Assembly (NCBI RefSeq): GCF_028622875.1
Contig: NZ_CP117709.1
Coordinates: 6,389,001-6,453,000 of the forward strand
Direction of reading: 5' to 3'
Origin: Streptomyces sp. MMBL 11-1
GTDB taxonomy: Bacteria; Actinomycetota; Actinomycetes; Streptomycetales; Streptomycetaceae
Length of the DNA stretch: 64,000 nt
A program made the translations under genes and the position numbers. Below are positions 43,704 through 51,134 of the stretch, in pieces (position 1 is the first letter of the stretch; every line of letters starts with the position of its first letter). The notes under the pieces were generated by a model that worked only from the letters and a program-made list of their open reading frames with translations, searched no databases and was not told the DNA's origin.

Positions 43704-43888
43704 TCCTGCGGCCGGCCCGAGAAGCACCGCCAGGTCGGGCGCACGACACCGGCCGTGGTCTCGTCGAGTCTCTCTATCCATGCCGCACCCGCTCCGGCCG
43801 CCGGGCCGCCTCCCGCGGCGCGACCCCGTTCCAGCCCGGCCATGGCGATCGACAGCGCGCGTTCGTGGTTCGGGGAATCAACACTCAT
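43700..43888 (-). CDS. 62-aa candidate RiPP precursor peptide coupled to the YcaO gene
   Basis: ATG 43888 is preceded by a strong GGGAGGAGAAG site and the 62-codon ORF ends in TGA overlapping the YcaO GTG. The N-terminal part is helical and leader-like (MSVDSPNHERALSIAMAGLE), followed by a Gly/Ala linker (about 22-36). The tail has IERLDETTAGVV and RPTWRCFSGRPQE. The only Cys (55), Ser57 and Thr44, Thr45 and Thr52 are in the last 20 residues, as expected for a modifiable core. No homologue is recognised; it could instead be a small accessory or carrier peptide. Translational coupling is the strongest evidence that it is real. Confidence 0.72.
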   Translation of the reverse strand: MSVDSPNHERALSIAMAGLERGRAAGGGPAAGAGAAWIERLDETTAGVVRPTWRCFSGRPQE

Positions 43889-44120
43889 GCTGGGGTCTTC
43901 TCCTCCCGTCCGACGACGCGGTGAAGGGAGCAGCCCCCACCGCCTTGTGGCCGAATTCTGTGGCACCGGGGCGGAGCCCACCTAGTGTCGTTTTCATCAG
44001 TTGCACATGACATATTCACCATCCCGGGCGTGAGCGGCTCACTGGGCCCGCGACATCCGTGCTGGAAGAGTCGATCCGGTCCCGGTGCGACCCACGCCCG
44101 GCGAAAGGGGACTCCTCGCC
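43889..44120. promoter_or_regulatory. Divergent promoter region between peptide-YcaO operon and SARP gene
   Basis: This 232-bp region holds an AT-richer core at about 43983-44022. For the minus strand TAGGT (43984-43980 region) downstream of TGCAAC is a plausible -10/-35 pair. A perfect palindrome GTGAGCGGCTCAC lies at 44030-44042. No 11-bp-spaced SARP boxes were found for either gene, unlike most other units in this cluster. Confidence 0.45.
44030..44042. promoter_or_regulatory. 13-bp perfect palindrome upstream of SARP gene (candidate operator)
   Basis: GTGAGC-G-GCTCAC is a perfect inverted repeat 79 bp before the SARP ATG. It could be the binding site of a pathway regulator such as a TetR or GntR protein; no such gene is in the immediate vicinity. 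Confidence 0.45.
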
Positions 44121-44915
44121 ATGGATATTCGGGTACTTGGACCACTCACCGCTCAGGAACAGGGCGTCTCGGTCGTGCCGACCGCCGCCAAGCCGCGTCA
44201 GATACTCGCTCTGCTCGCTCTGCAGTCCGACCGTGTCGTCACCGTGCCCACCCTGATGGAAGAGATCTGGGGCGAGGGCATTCCGCGCAGCGCCGCCACC
44301 ACCCTGCAGACCTATGTGCTGCAACTGCGCAGGAAGATCGCCGCCGCCCTCGTGGACGATCCCGCCAGGGAGCCCAAGAGCGTCCTCGTCACCCGGCACG
44401 GCGGCTATCTGCTCCAGGTCCAGCCCGGCCAGGTCGACGTGCAGGAGTTCGAGGAACTCATCGTCGGGGGCCGGGCCGCGCACCAGGCCGAGGACCACCG
44501 CACCGCGTCCGACCTCCTGGGCCGCGCCCTGGCCCTGTGGCAGGGGCCCGCCCTGGTGGACGTCCGCGTCGGTACCGTACTGGAGCTGGAGGTGCTGCGC
44601 CTGGAGGGCGAGCGCATGGCCGCCCTGGAGATGCGGCTGGAGTCCGACCTGGCCCTCGGACGCCATCTGGAGGTCGTGCCCGAACTGCGGGTCCTCATGG
44701 CCAGGCATCCCATGCACGAGAACTTCTGCGCCCAGCTGATGATCGCACTGCACCGCTCGGGTGCCGCCTGGCGCGCGCTGGAGGCCTACCAGAAGCTGCG
44801 GGACACCCTGGTGGAGGAGCTGGGCCTGGAGCCCTCGCCCCGGCTGCGCCGGCTGCACCAGAGCGTGCTGAGCGCCGACCCCGCGCTGGACGCGGGCGTC
44901 CCGGTCGGCCGCTGA
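44121..44915 (+). CDS. SARP-family pathway activator (ActII-ORF4/DnrI-like)
   Basis: The 264-aa protein has the OmpR-like winged helix (RVLGPLTAQEQGVSVVPTAAKPRQILALLAL, TTLQTYVLQLRRKI, THGGY-like TRHGGYLLQV). The bacterial transcriptional activator domain follows (DVQEFEELI, ALALWQGPAL, LYQGDRLDALE-like MIALHRSGAAWRALEAYQKLRDTLVEELGLEPSPRLRRLH). SARPs bind 11-bp-spaced TCGAG-like heptamers and activate antibiotic genes. ATG 44121 was preferred to 44085 by alignment to this family start (MDIRVLGPL). At least 18 such sites occur in the window, so this is the likely cluster master regulator. Confidence 0.95.
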   Translation: MDIRVLGPLTAQEQGVSVVPTAAKPRQILALLALQSDRVVTVPTLMEEIWGEGIPRSAATTLQTYVLQLRRKIAAALVDDPAREPKSVLVTRHGGYLLQVQPGQVDVQEFEELIVGGRAAHQAEDHRTASDLLGRALALWQGPALVDVRVGTVLELEVLRLEGERMAALEMRLESDLALGRHLEVVPELRVLMARHPMHENFCAQLMIALHRSGAAWRALEAYQKLRDTLVEELGLEPSPRLRRLHQSVLSADPALDAGVPVGR

Positions 44916-44942
44916 CCCCGGCCGCCGCCGGTCCACGTGGGC

Positions 44943-44974
44943 TTGAGTGTCCGTCGAGGTCGCCGTCGTTCCAT
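44943..44974 (+). promoter_or_regulatory. SARP-type operator/promoter for the minimal PKS operon
   Basis: TTGAG (44943) and TCGAG (44954) are 11 bp apart. TTCCAT (44969-44974) begins 8 bp after the second heptamer. The leader to the KS-alpha ATG is about 200 nt and holds no convincing gene. Confidence 0.65.
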
Positions 44975-45178
44975 GACGCCACCGCAGGGCCACACCCGAA
45001 CGAGACGGGCCACGAGCGCACCGTCACCGGCGGCGCCCGGCAGGACGGACCCCGGACCGGCCCCTGGCGCACCACCGACCACGACGGAGGGATCGATACG
45101 TGTCCGGCACTGTTTCACCCGCCCCGTGCCACCGCCCCCGGCCGCGCAGGCCGCGACAGACGATGAGAGGTCACCGCG

Positions 45179-46444
45179 ATGCGTAGGGCCGTCATCACCG
45201 GACTCGGGGTCGTCGCTCCCGGCGGAATCGGGGTGAAGAGCTACTGGAGCCTGCTCACCGCAGGCCGCTCCGCCACCCGGACCATCACCGCCTACGATCC
45301 CACCCCGTTCCGCTCCCGGACCGCGGCCGAGTGCGACTTCGACCCCGTCGCGGCCGGGCTCCGCCCGCAGGAGATCCGCCGGCTCGACCGCGCGGCGCAG
45401 TTCGCGGTCGTCTCGGCCCGCGAGGCCATGGCCGACAGCGGGCTCGACACGGGCGCTCTGGACCCCGGCCGGATCGCCACCGTTCTCGGCAGCGCCGTCG
45501 GCTGCACCACCTCCCTGGAGCGGGAGTACGTCGTCGCCAGCGACGGCGGCCGCTCCTGGAACCTCGACCACTCCTACGTCATCCCCGAGCTGTACGGACA
45601 CTTCGTCCCCAGCTCCATGGCCGCCGAGGTCGGCCGCGACGCGGGCGCCGAGGGCCCCGCCGCGGTGGTCTCCACCGGGTGCACCTCCGGCCTCGACGCA
45701 CTGGGCCACGCCGCCGAGCTGATCTGCGAGGGTTCGGCCGACGTGGTGGTCGCGGGCGCCACCGAAGCACCCCTGTCGCCCATCACCTCGGCCTGCTTCG
45801 ACGCCATCCAGGCCACCTCCCCGCGCAACGACACCCCGGAGAGCGCCTGCCGGCCCTTCGACCGCACCCGCAGCGGACTCGTCCTCGGCGAGGGCGCGGC
45901 CGTCGTCATCCTGGAGGAGCTGGAGGCCGCCCGGGCCCGGGGAGCCCATGTCTACGCCGAGATCGCCGGCTTCGCCTCCCGCGCCAACGCCTTCCACATG
46001 ACCGGGCTCAAGCCCGAGGGCGTCGAGATGGCCGCCGCGATCGACGCGGCGCTCGCCGAGGCCCGACTCGCCCCCGACGCCCTCGACTACGTCAACGCCC
46101 ACGGGTCCGGCACCAAGATGAACGACCGCCACGAGACCGGCGCGTTCAAACGGAGCCTGGGCGCCCACGCCTACGAGGTGCCGGTCAGCTCCATCAAGTC
46201 CATGATCGGCCATTCGCTCGGCGCCATCGGCTCCCTGGAGATCGTCGCCTGCGCCCTCGCGATGGAGCACGGGGTGCTGCCGCCGACCGCCAACCTGCAC
46301 GAGCCCGATCCCGAACTCGACCTGGACTACATCCCCCTGACCGCCCGTGAACAGCGCACCGACGCGGTGCTGAGCGTCGGAAGCGGCTTCGGCGGCTTCC
46401 AGAGCGCCATGGTGCTCGCCCGGCCCGAGAGGGGACGCCCATGA
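45179..46444 (+). CDS. Type II PKS ketosynthase, KS-alpha
   Basis: The 421-aa condensing enzyme has the catalytic triad Cys168 in STGCTSGLDAL, His308 in VNAHGSGTKMND and His345 in MIGHSLGAIGS. It opens RRAVITGLGVVAPGG. It pairs with the CLF that overlaps its stop to build the poly-beta-ketone from malonyl-ACP. AGAGGTCACC precedes ATG 45179. It starts the operon KS-alpha, CLF, ACP, acyltransferase, 2,3-dehydratase, ABM protein. Confidence 0.98.
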   Translation: MRRAVITGLGVVAPGGIGVKSYWSLLTAGRSATRTITAYDPTPFRSRTAAECDFDPVAAGLRPQEIRRLDRAAQFAVVSAREAMADSGLDTGALDPGRIATVLGSAVGCTTSLEREYVVASDGGRSWNLDHSYVIPELYGHFVPSSMAAEVGRDAGAEGPAAVVSTGCTSGLDALGHAAELICEGSADVVVAGATEAPLSPITSACFDAIQATSPRNDTPESACRPFDRTRSGLVLGEGAAVVILEELEAARARGAHVYAEIAGFASRANAFHMTGLKPEGVEMAAAIDAALAEARLAPDALDYVNAHGSGTKMNDRHETGAFKRSLGAHAYEVPVSSIKSMIGHSLGAIGSLEIVACALAMEHGVLPPTANLHEPDPELDLDYIPLTAREQRTDAVLSVGSGFGGFQSAMVLARPERGRP

Positions 46445-47685
46445 CACCGACCACCGCCGCTCCGGCCGAGCCGCGCACCGCTGTCGTCACCGGGCTCGGC
46501 ATCGTCGCCCCCAACGGCCTGGGCACGGAGGCGTTCTGGCGGGCCACCCTGGCCGGGGAGTCCGGGCTGGGCCCCGTCACCCGCTTCGACGCCTCCCGCT
46601 ATCCGGCCACCGTGGCGGGCGAGATCCGTGACTACGACGACGAGAGTCTCATCCCCAGCAGACTCCTTCCGCAGACCGACCGGATGACCCGGCTGGCCCT
46701 CACCGCCGCCGACTGGGCGCTGCGCGACTCCGGACTGGACACGGACCGGCTCTCCGAGTACGGCGTCGGCGTCGTCACGGCCGCCTCCGGCGGAGCCGTC
46801 GAGTTCGGCCAGCGGGAGCTCCAGCAGCTGTGGGGCCGAGGCAAGGAATACGTCAGCGCCTACCAGTCCTTCGCGTGGTTCTACGCCGTCAACACCGGCC
46901 AGATATCCATCCAGCAAGGCCTGCGCGGCCCCAGCAGTGTGCTCCTCACCGAGCAGACGGGCGGCATCGACGCGCTGGGCCAGGCCCGCCGCCACATCCG
47001 CAAGGGCACTCCCGCCATGGTGTCCGGCGGCGTCGACGCGATGCTCTGCCCCTGGGGCTGGCTTCCCCAGCTGGCCACCGGCCTGATGAGCACCGAGGCG
47101 GATCCGGCCCGCGCCTACCTGCCGTTCTCGGCCGACGCCCGGGGCCACACCCCGGGGGAGGGCGGCGCCATCCTCCTCGTCGAGGACGCGGTCCACGCCC
47201 GCGACCGCGGGGCCACACCGTACGGGCGGATCGCCGGTTACGCCGCCACGCTCGACCCCGCTCCCGGCTCCGGCCGCCCTCCGGGGCTGCGCCGGGCCCT
47301 CGAAGAGGCGCTGCGCGACGCCCGGCTCACCCCGGCCGACGTGGACGTCGTCCTCGCCGACGCCGCGGGCTCGCCCGAAGCGGACCGAGCCGAGGCCGAG
47401 GCGCTGAACGCGGTGTTCGGACATCGCGGGGTGCCCGTGACCGCGCCCAAGACACTCACCGGGCGGCTCCTCGCGGGCGGGGCGGCCCTGGACGTCGCCA
47501 CCGCGCTGCTGTCGCTGCGCGACGGGGTGATCCCCCCGACCGCCGCCACCGTACGGCCCGACCCCGCCCTCGGCCTCGACCTCGTGACCGGGAGCCCCCG
47601 GGAGACCGGACCCCGCACCGCCCTGGTGCTGGCCCGGGGCCACGGCGGCTTCAACGCGGCCCTCGTGGTGCGACGCGACACCTGA
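46441..47685 (+). CDS. Chain-length factor, KS-beta
   Basis: The 414-aa protein is a KS paralogue with Gln in place of the active Cys (LLTEQTGGIDALGQ), the hallmark of a CLF. It overlaps the KS-alpha stop (ATGA), as usual for the obligate heterodimer. CLF residues set the polyketide length; the length cannot be stated without modelling. Imperfect 33-bp tandem repeats follow its stop. Confidence 0.97.
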   Translation: MTPTTAAPAEPRTAVVTGLGIVAPNGLGTEAFWRATLAGESGLGPVTRFDASRYPATVAGEIRDYDDESLIPSRLLPQTDRMTRLALTAADWALRDSGLDTDRLSEYGVGVVTAASGGAVEFGQRELQQLWGRGKEYVSAYQSFAWFYAVNTGQISIQQGLRGPSSVLLTEQTGGIDALGQARRHIRKGTPAMVSGGVDAMLCPWGWLPQLATGLMSTEADPARAYLPFSADARGHTPGEGGAILLVEDAVHARDRGATPYGRIAGYAATLDPAPGSGRPPGLRRALEEALRDARLTPADVDVVLADAAGSPEADRAEAEALNAVFGHRGVPVTAPKTLTGRLLAGGAALDVATALLSLRDGVIPPTAATVRPDPALGLDLVTGSPRETGPRTALVLARGHGGFNAALVVRRDT

Positions 47686-47800
47686 ACCGGCCCCGCCTCC
47701 CGGCTCTCCCGCTCCTGAACCGGCCCCGCCTCCCCGACTCTTCCGATTCTGTCCGGCCCCGCCTCCCGACTCTCCCGATCCTGTCCCGCCCCGTCCGATC
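47682..47800 (+). repeat. Imperfect tandem repeats (about 33 bp, 3.5 copies) between CLF and ACP
   Basis: Copies start at 47682, 47715, 47749 and 47781 (last one partial) and share CTG-A/T-CCGGCCCCGCCTCCC and CTCTCCCGAT-like segments. They begin at the CLF stop and fill the CLF-ACP gap. Function unknown; a local expansion or RNA element are both possible. Confidence 0.85.
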
Positions 47801-47821
47801 CCCCGAAAGGTAGGCCCAGCC

Positions 47822-48094
47822 ATGACCGCCAAGACCGGCCCGGTGACCCTGACCGATCTCACCCGCATGCTGCGCGAGAGCGCCGGCGAGGAGGAGGGGG
47901 TCGACCTGGAGGGGGGCATTCTCGACACCCCCTTCATCGACCTCGGCTACGACTCGCTGGCGCTGCTCCAGGTCATCGGCCTGGTCCAGCGCGAGTACGG
48001 GGTCAGCGTTCCCGACGGCGCCGTCGCCGACGCGGAGACGCCCCGGGCCCTGCTCGACGTGATCAACACCAGCCCGGCGGTTCCCGCGGCCTGA
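47822..48094 (+). CDS. Acyl carrier protein of the type II PKS
   Basis: The 90-aa ACP carries the phosphopantetheine attachment Ser45 in FIDLGYDSLALLQV. ATG 47822 has CGAAAGGTAGG upstream. It holds the growing polyketide for the KS-alpha/CLF pair. Position and size are standard for the minimal PKS. Confidence 0.97.
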   Translation: MTAKTGPVTLTDLTRMLRESAGEEEGVDLEGGILDTPFIDLGYDSLALLQVIGLVQREYGVSVPDGAVADAETPRALLDVINTSPAVPAA

Positions 48095-48179
48095 GAGGCC
48101 GACCGACCTCGTCCGCCCCGCGGCAGACCCTTCGCGCCCGGGGCGGACCCCCGCCGACCGTCGTATGCCAGGAGGCCCC

Positions 48180-49292
48180 ATGCTCCCCGCAACCGCTCGG
48201 GACCACAGCTACCGGACGACCCGCAGGCCCCGGCCCGTGGCGCTCCTCCTGCCGGGCCAGGGCGCCCAGCACCCCGGCATGGCGGCCGGGCTCTACCGGC
48301 ACGACCCGGAGTTCACCGCCGCCGTCGACGAGGTGCTCGAACACTTCGGTGCGGAGGGCGCGCGCATCCGGGCCGACTGGACCGGGGAGGGCCCGCCGTC
48401 GGTGCCCCTCGACGACGTCCGCCGCGCGCAGCCGCTGCTGTTCGCCGTCGACTACGGCCTGGCCCGGATGGTGCTGGGCTGGGGCGTCCGCCCCACCGCC
48501 CTGCTCGGCCACAGCGCCGGCGAACTCGTCGCGGCGGCTCTCGCCGGTGTCGTCCCGCTGCCCGAGGCCGTCGCGATGGTACGGGAGCGGGTCCGCGCCG
48601 CGGTGCGGATTCCGGCGGGCGGCATGCTCGCCGTGGGACTCGCCGCCGACCGGCTCGCGCCGTACGTCACCGATGACGTCGCCGTCGCCGCCGTCAACGC
48701 CAACCAGCAGACCATGCTGGCCGGTTCGAAGGCCCCGCTCGCGGCCGTGCTGGAGCGGCTGCGGCACGACGGCCACGCCGTCATGGTCGTGCCCGCGACC
48801 AGCCCCTTCCACTCCCCGGCGATGGAGCCGGCCGCGAAGGAGGTCGAGGCCGCCTACCGTTCGATGGCGTTCCGTCCGCCCGACCTCGCCCTCTACTCCG
48901 GCTACACCGGCTCCCTCATGACCCCCGAGGAGGCGTGCAGTCCGCGCTTCTGGGCCCGGCAGATCACGGACACCGTCCACTTCGCGGACGCGCTCGAATC
49001 GCTGCTCGCCGTCGAGGACATGCTCCTGCTGGAGGCCGGGCCGCGTCAGACGCTCACGGCTTTCGCCCGCCGCCACCGCGCGGTGCGGCACGGCGCCAGC
49101 ATCGCGGTGCCCCTGCTGCCCGCCCGGCCCGGCACCCCGGACCGGGACCGGGCAGCCGTCCGCGCGGCGGCGGACGCCCTGGCGGAGGAGGGGCACGAGC
49201 TGGCGTGGGCCGCGGTGGGAACCCGGGCCGTACCGAGCCCGGTGGCCGATCGTGGGCGGGGCGTCGGCCACACCCCTCGGGGGTCGTCTTGA
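48180..49292 (+). CDS. Acyltransferase (malonyl-CoA:ACP type, ZhuC/DpsD/HedF-like)
   Basis: The 370-aa FabD-fold enzyme has LLPGQGAQHPGM, the nucleophile Ser112 in GHSAGE and SPFHSPAM with the catalytic His. Type II clusters with a non-acetate starter often carry such an AT, acting as starter editor or malonyl loader. ATG 48180 was chosen for CCAGGAGG just before it. Its stop overlaps the TTG start of the 2,3-dehydratase. With the Ser-type KSIII it supports unusual priming. Confidence 0.92.
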   Translation: MLPATARDHSYRTTRRPRPVALLLPGQGAQHPGMAAGLYRHDPEFTAAVDEVLEHFGAEGARIRADWTGEGPPSVPLDDVRRAQPLLFAVDYGLARMVLGWGVRPTALLGHSAGELVAAALAGVVPLPEAVAMVRERVRAAVRIPAGGMLAVGLAADRLAPYVTDDVAVAAVNANQQTMLAGSKAPLAAVLERLRHDGHAVMVVPATSPFHSPAMEPAAKEVEAAYRSMAFRPPDLALYSGYTGSLMTPEEACSPRFWARQITDTVHFADALESLLAVEDMLLLEAGPRQTLTAFARRHRAVRHGASIAVPLLPARPGTPDRDRAAVRAAADALAEEGHELAWAAVGTRAVPSPVADRGRGVGHTPRGSS

Positions 49293-50773
49293 CCACATGG
49301 CCGCGGACGCCACGGGCCGGGGCCCCGGCCTCGTACGACGCACCCCACCTGCGGATCGCCCGATCGGTGGTGGCGGACCCCGGGACCGGTGGCGCGGCCC
49401 GGTTCCACCGCTGGCTCGCCGCGCAGAGGGAGCACGCCGACATGCGGGTCCGGCAGGTCCCGCTGGAGGACCTCGCCGGCTGGCGCACCGACCCCGCCAC
49501 CGGGAACCTCGTCCACGAGACGGGCCGCTTCTACTCCGTCGAGGGCCTCGACGCGCACCTGCCCGGCGCGCCGGTCGAACGGTGGCAGCAGCCGATCATC
49601 AACCAGCCGGAGGTGGGCATCCTGGGCATCCTGGTCAAGGAGTTCGACGGTGTCCTCCACTGCCTGATGCAGGCGAAGATCGAGCCGGGCAACCACAACG
49701 GTCTCCAGCTGTCGCCCACCGTCCAGGCCACACGCAGCAACTACACCCGGGTGCACCGGGGGGCCGAGGTACCCTACCTGCGTCACTTCCGCGACACCTC
49801 GCGTCACCGGGTGCTCGCCGACGTACGCCAGTCCGAACAGGGCGCCTGGTTCTTCCGCAAACGCAACCGCAACATGGTGGTCCAGGCGACCGAGGACATC
49901 GAGACGCGCCCGGGGTTCATCTGGTTGACGCTCCGTCAGCTGCACGAGCTGCTCAGGCTCGACGACCTGGTGAACATGGACGCCCGCTCGGTCCTGGCCT
50001 GCCTGCCCTTCACCGGGCCCGGTCTGCCGCACGTCCTGGGCGCGCCCGGGGACGACTTCACGGCCGCGCTCGTCCGCTCCTGCGACGGGCGCGCCGACGC
50101 CCCCGAGGAGCTGGCCGGCGTACTGCACTGGATCACCGAGGCCCGTACCCGCCGCGAGGCGGCCGCCGAACGGGTCCCGCTCCGGGCGCTGGCCGCCTGG
50201 CGCAGGGAGGACGGCCGGATCGCGCACGAGAGCGGCCGGTTCTTCCGGGTCTCGGGGGTCGACGTCACCGCCGTCGGCCGCGAGGTCGGCGCCTGGGCCC
50301 AGCCCATGATCGAACCCCGTGGCCAGGGCGTGATCGCCTTCCTCGCCCGCAGGATCGACGGCGTCCTGCACCTGCTCGTCCACGCCGCCACGGAACCGGG
50401 GTACGTGGACGTCGTCGAGCTGGCCCCGACCGTGCAGTGCACCCCGGACAGCCTCGCCGCGCTGCCGGCCGGGGCCCGCCCGCCCCACCTGGACGCGGTG
50501 CTGAACGCGGACCCCGAGCGGATTCGCTTCGACGCGGTGCACTCCGAGGAGGGCGGCCGCTTCTACCACGCCCGCAACCGCTATCTGATCGTGGAGACCG
50601 ACGAGGACCACGGAGCGGCCGGCCCGGACCACCGCTGGCTCACGGTCTCCCAGCTGGTCGCCCTGGTACGGCACAGCCACTACGTGAACGTGCAGGCGCG
50701 CTGCCTGCTCGCCTGCCTCCACGGCCTGACCGCCCGGCCCGGCCCCGTACAGCCTTCCGCAGCCCTGTCGTAA
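49289..50773 (+). CDS. TDP-4-keto-6-deoxyhexose 2,3-dehydratase (EvaA/TylX3-like)
   Basis: The 494-aa protein has two homologous halves: VHETGRFYSVEGLDAH, QPEVGILGILVKEFDGVLHCLMQAKIEPGN and LSPTVQATRSNYTRVH, then AHESGRFFRVSGVDV and GQGVIAFLARRIDGVLHLLVHAATEPG. This is the duplicated Nudix-like plan of NDP-hexose 2,3-dehydratases, which make 2-deoxysugars. The start appears to be TTG 49289, coupled to the acyltransferase stop; GTG 49367 is an in-frame alternative. It completes the aminosugar pathway although it sits in the PKS operon. Confidence 0.93.
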   Translation: MTTWPRTPRAGAPASYDAPHLRIARSVVADPGTGGAARFHRWLAAQREHADMRVRQVPLEDLAGWRTDPATGNLVHETGRFYSVEGLDAHLPGAPVERWQQPIINQPEVGILGILVKEFDGVLHCLMQAKIEPGNHNGLQLSPTVQATRSNYTRVHRGAEVPYLRHFRDTSRHRVLADVRQSEQGAWFFRKRNRNMVVQATEDIETRPGFIWLTLRQLHELLRLDDLVNMDARSVLACLPFTGPGLPHVLGAPGDDFTAALVRSCDGRADAPEELAGVLHWITEARTRREAAAERVPLRALAAWRREDGRIAHESGRFFRVSGVDVTAVGREVGAWAQPMIEPRGQGVIAFLARRIDGVLHLLVHAATEPGYVDVVELAPTVQCTPDSLAALPAGARPPHLDAVLNADPERIRFDAVHSEEGGRFYHARNRYLIVETDEDHGAAGPDHRWLTVSQLVALVRHSHYVNVQARCLLACLHGLTARPGPVQPSAALS

Positions 50774-50783
50774 GGAGAGCACC

Positions 50784-51110
50784 ATGGCCCAGCAGGACAT
50801 GCCACAGCCCCAGGTCACCTTCGTGAACCGGTTCACGGTCTCCGGGAGCCCCCAGGAGTTCGAGGACGCCTTCGCACGCGTCGCGGCCTTCATGAAGGAG
50901 CAGCCGGGCATCATCGGCTACACCTTGTCCCAGGACGTGAAGGACCCTCAGCGGTACGTGAACATCGCCCGCTGGGAGCACGCCGGGGCGCTGCGCGCGG
51001 CCGTCGGCCACCCCGACTTCCAGAGCCACGTCGAGGAGCTGCGGCGGCTCGCGCGGAGCGAGTCCGGTCTGTACGCGGAACGGCACCGCTATCTCGACCG
51101 CACCGGGTGA
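50784..51110 (+). CDS. ABM-domain protein (small monooxygenase/cyclase-like)
   Basis: The 108-aa single ferredoxin-like ABM domain has VTFVNRFTVSGSPQEFEDAFARV, GIIGYTLSQDVKDPQRYVNIARWEHAGAL and HPDFQSHVEEL. Small ABM proteins in aromatic polyketide clusters are cofactor-free anthrone oxygenases or cyclases. ATG 50784 has AAGGAGAG upstream, 10 bp after the dehydratase stop. It is the last gene of the PKS operon and lies 24 bp from a convergent P450. Confidence 0.85.
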   Translation: MAQQDMPQPQVTFVNRFTVSGSPQEFEDAFARVAAFMKEQPGIIGYTLSQDVKDPQRYVNIARWEHAGALRAAVGHPDFQSHVEELRRLARSESGLYAERHRYLDRTG

Positions 51111-51134
51111 GCCGCTGAGCCCGGTCGCGGTCGG

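Noticed and set aside
43985..45166. Frame of 393 codons overlapping the SARP gene
   Set aside because: Arg/Gly-rich shadow; the SARP frame has full domain motifs.
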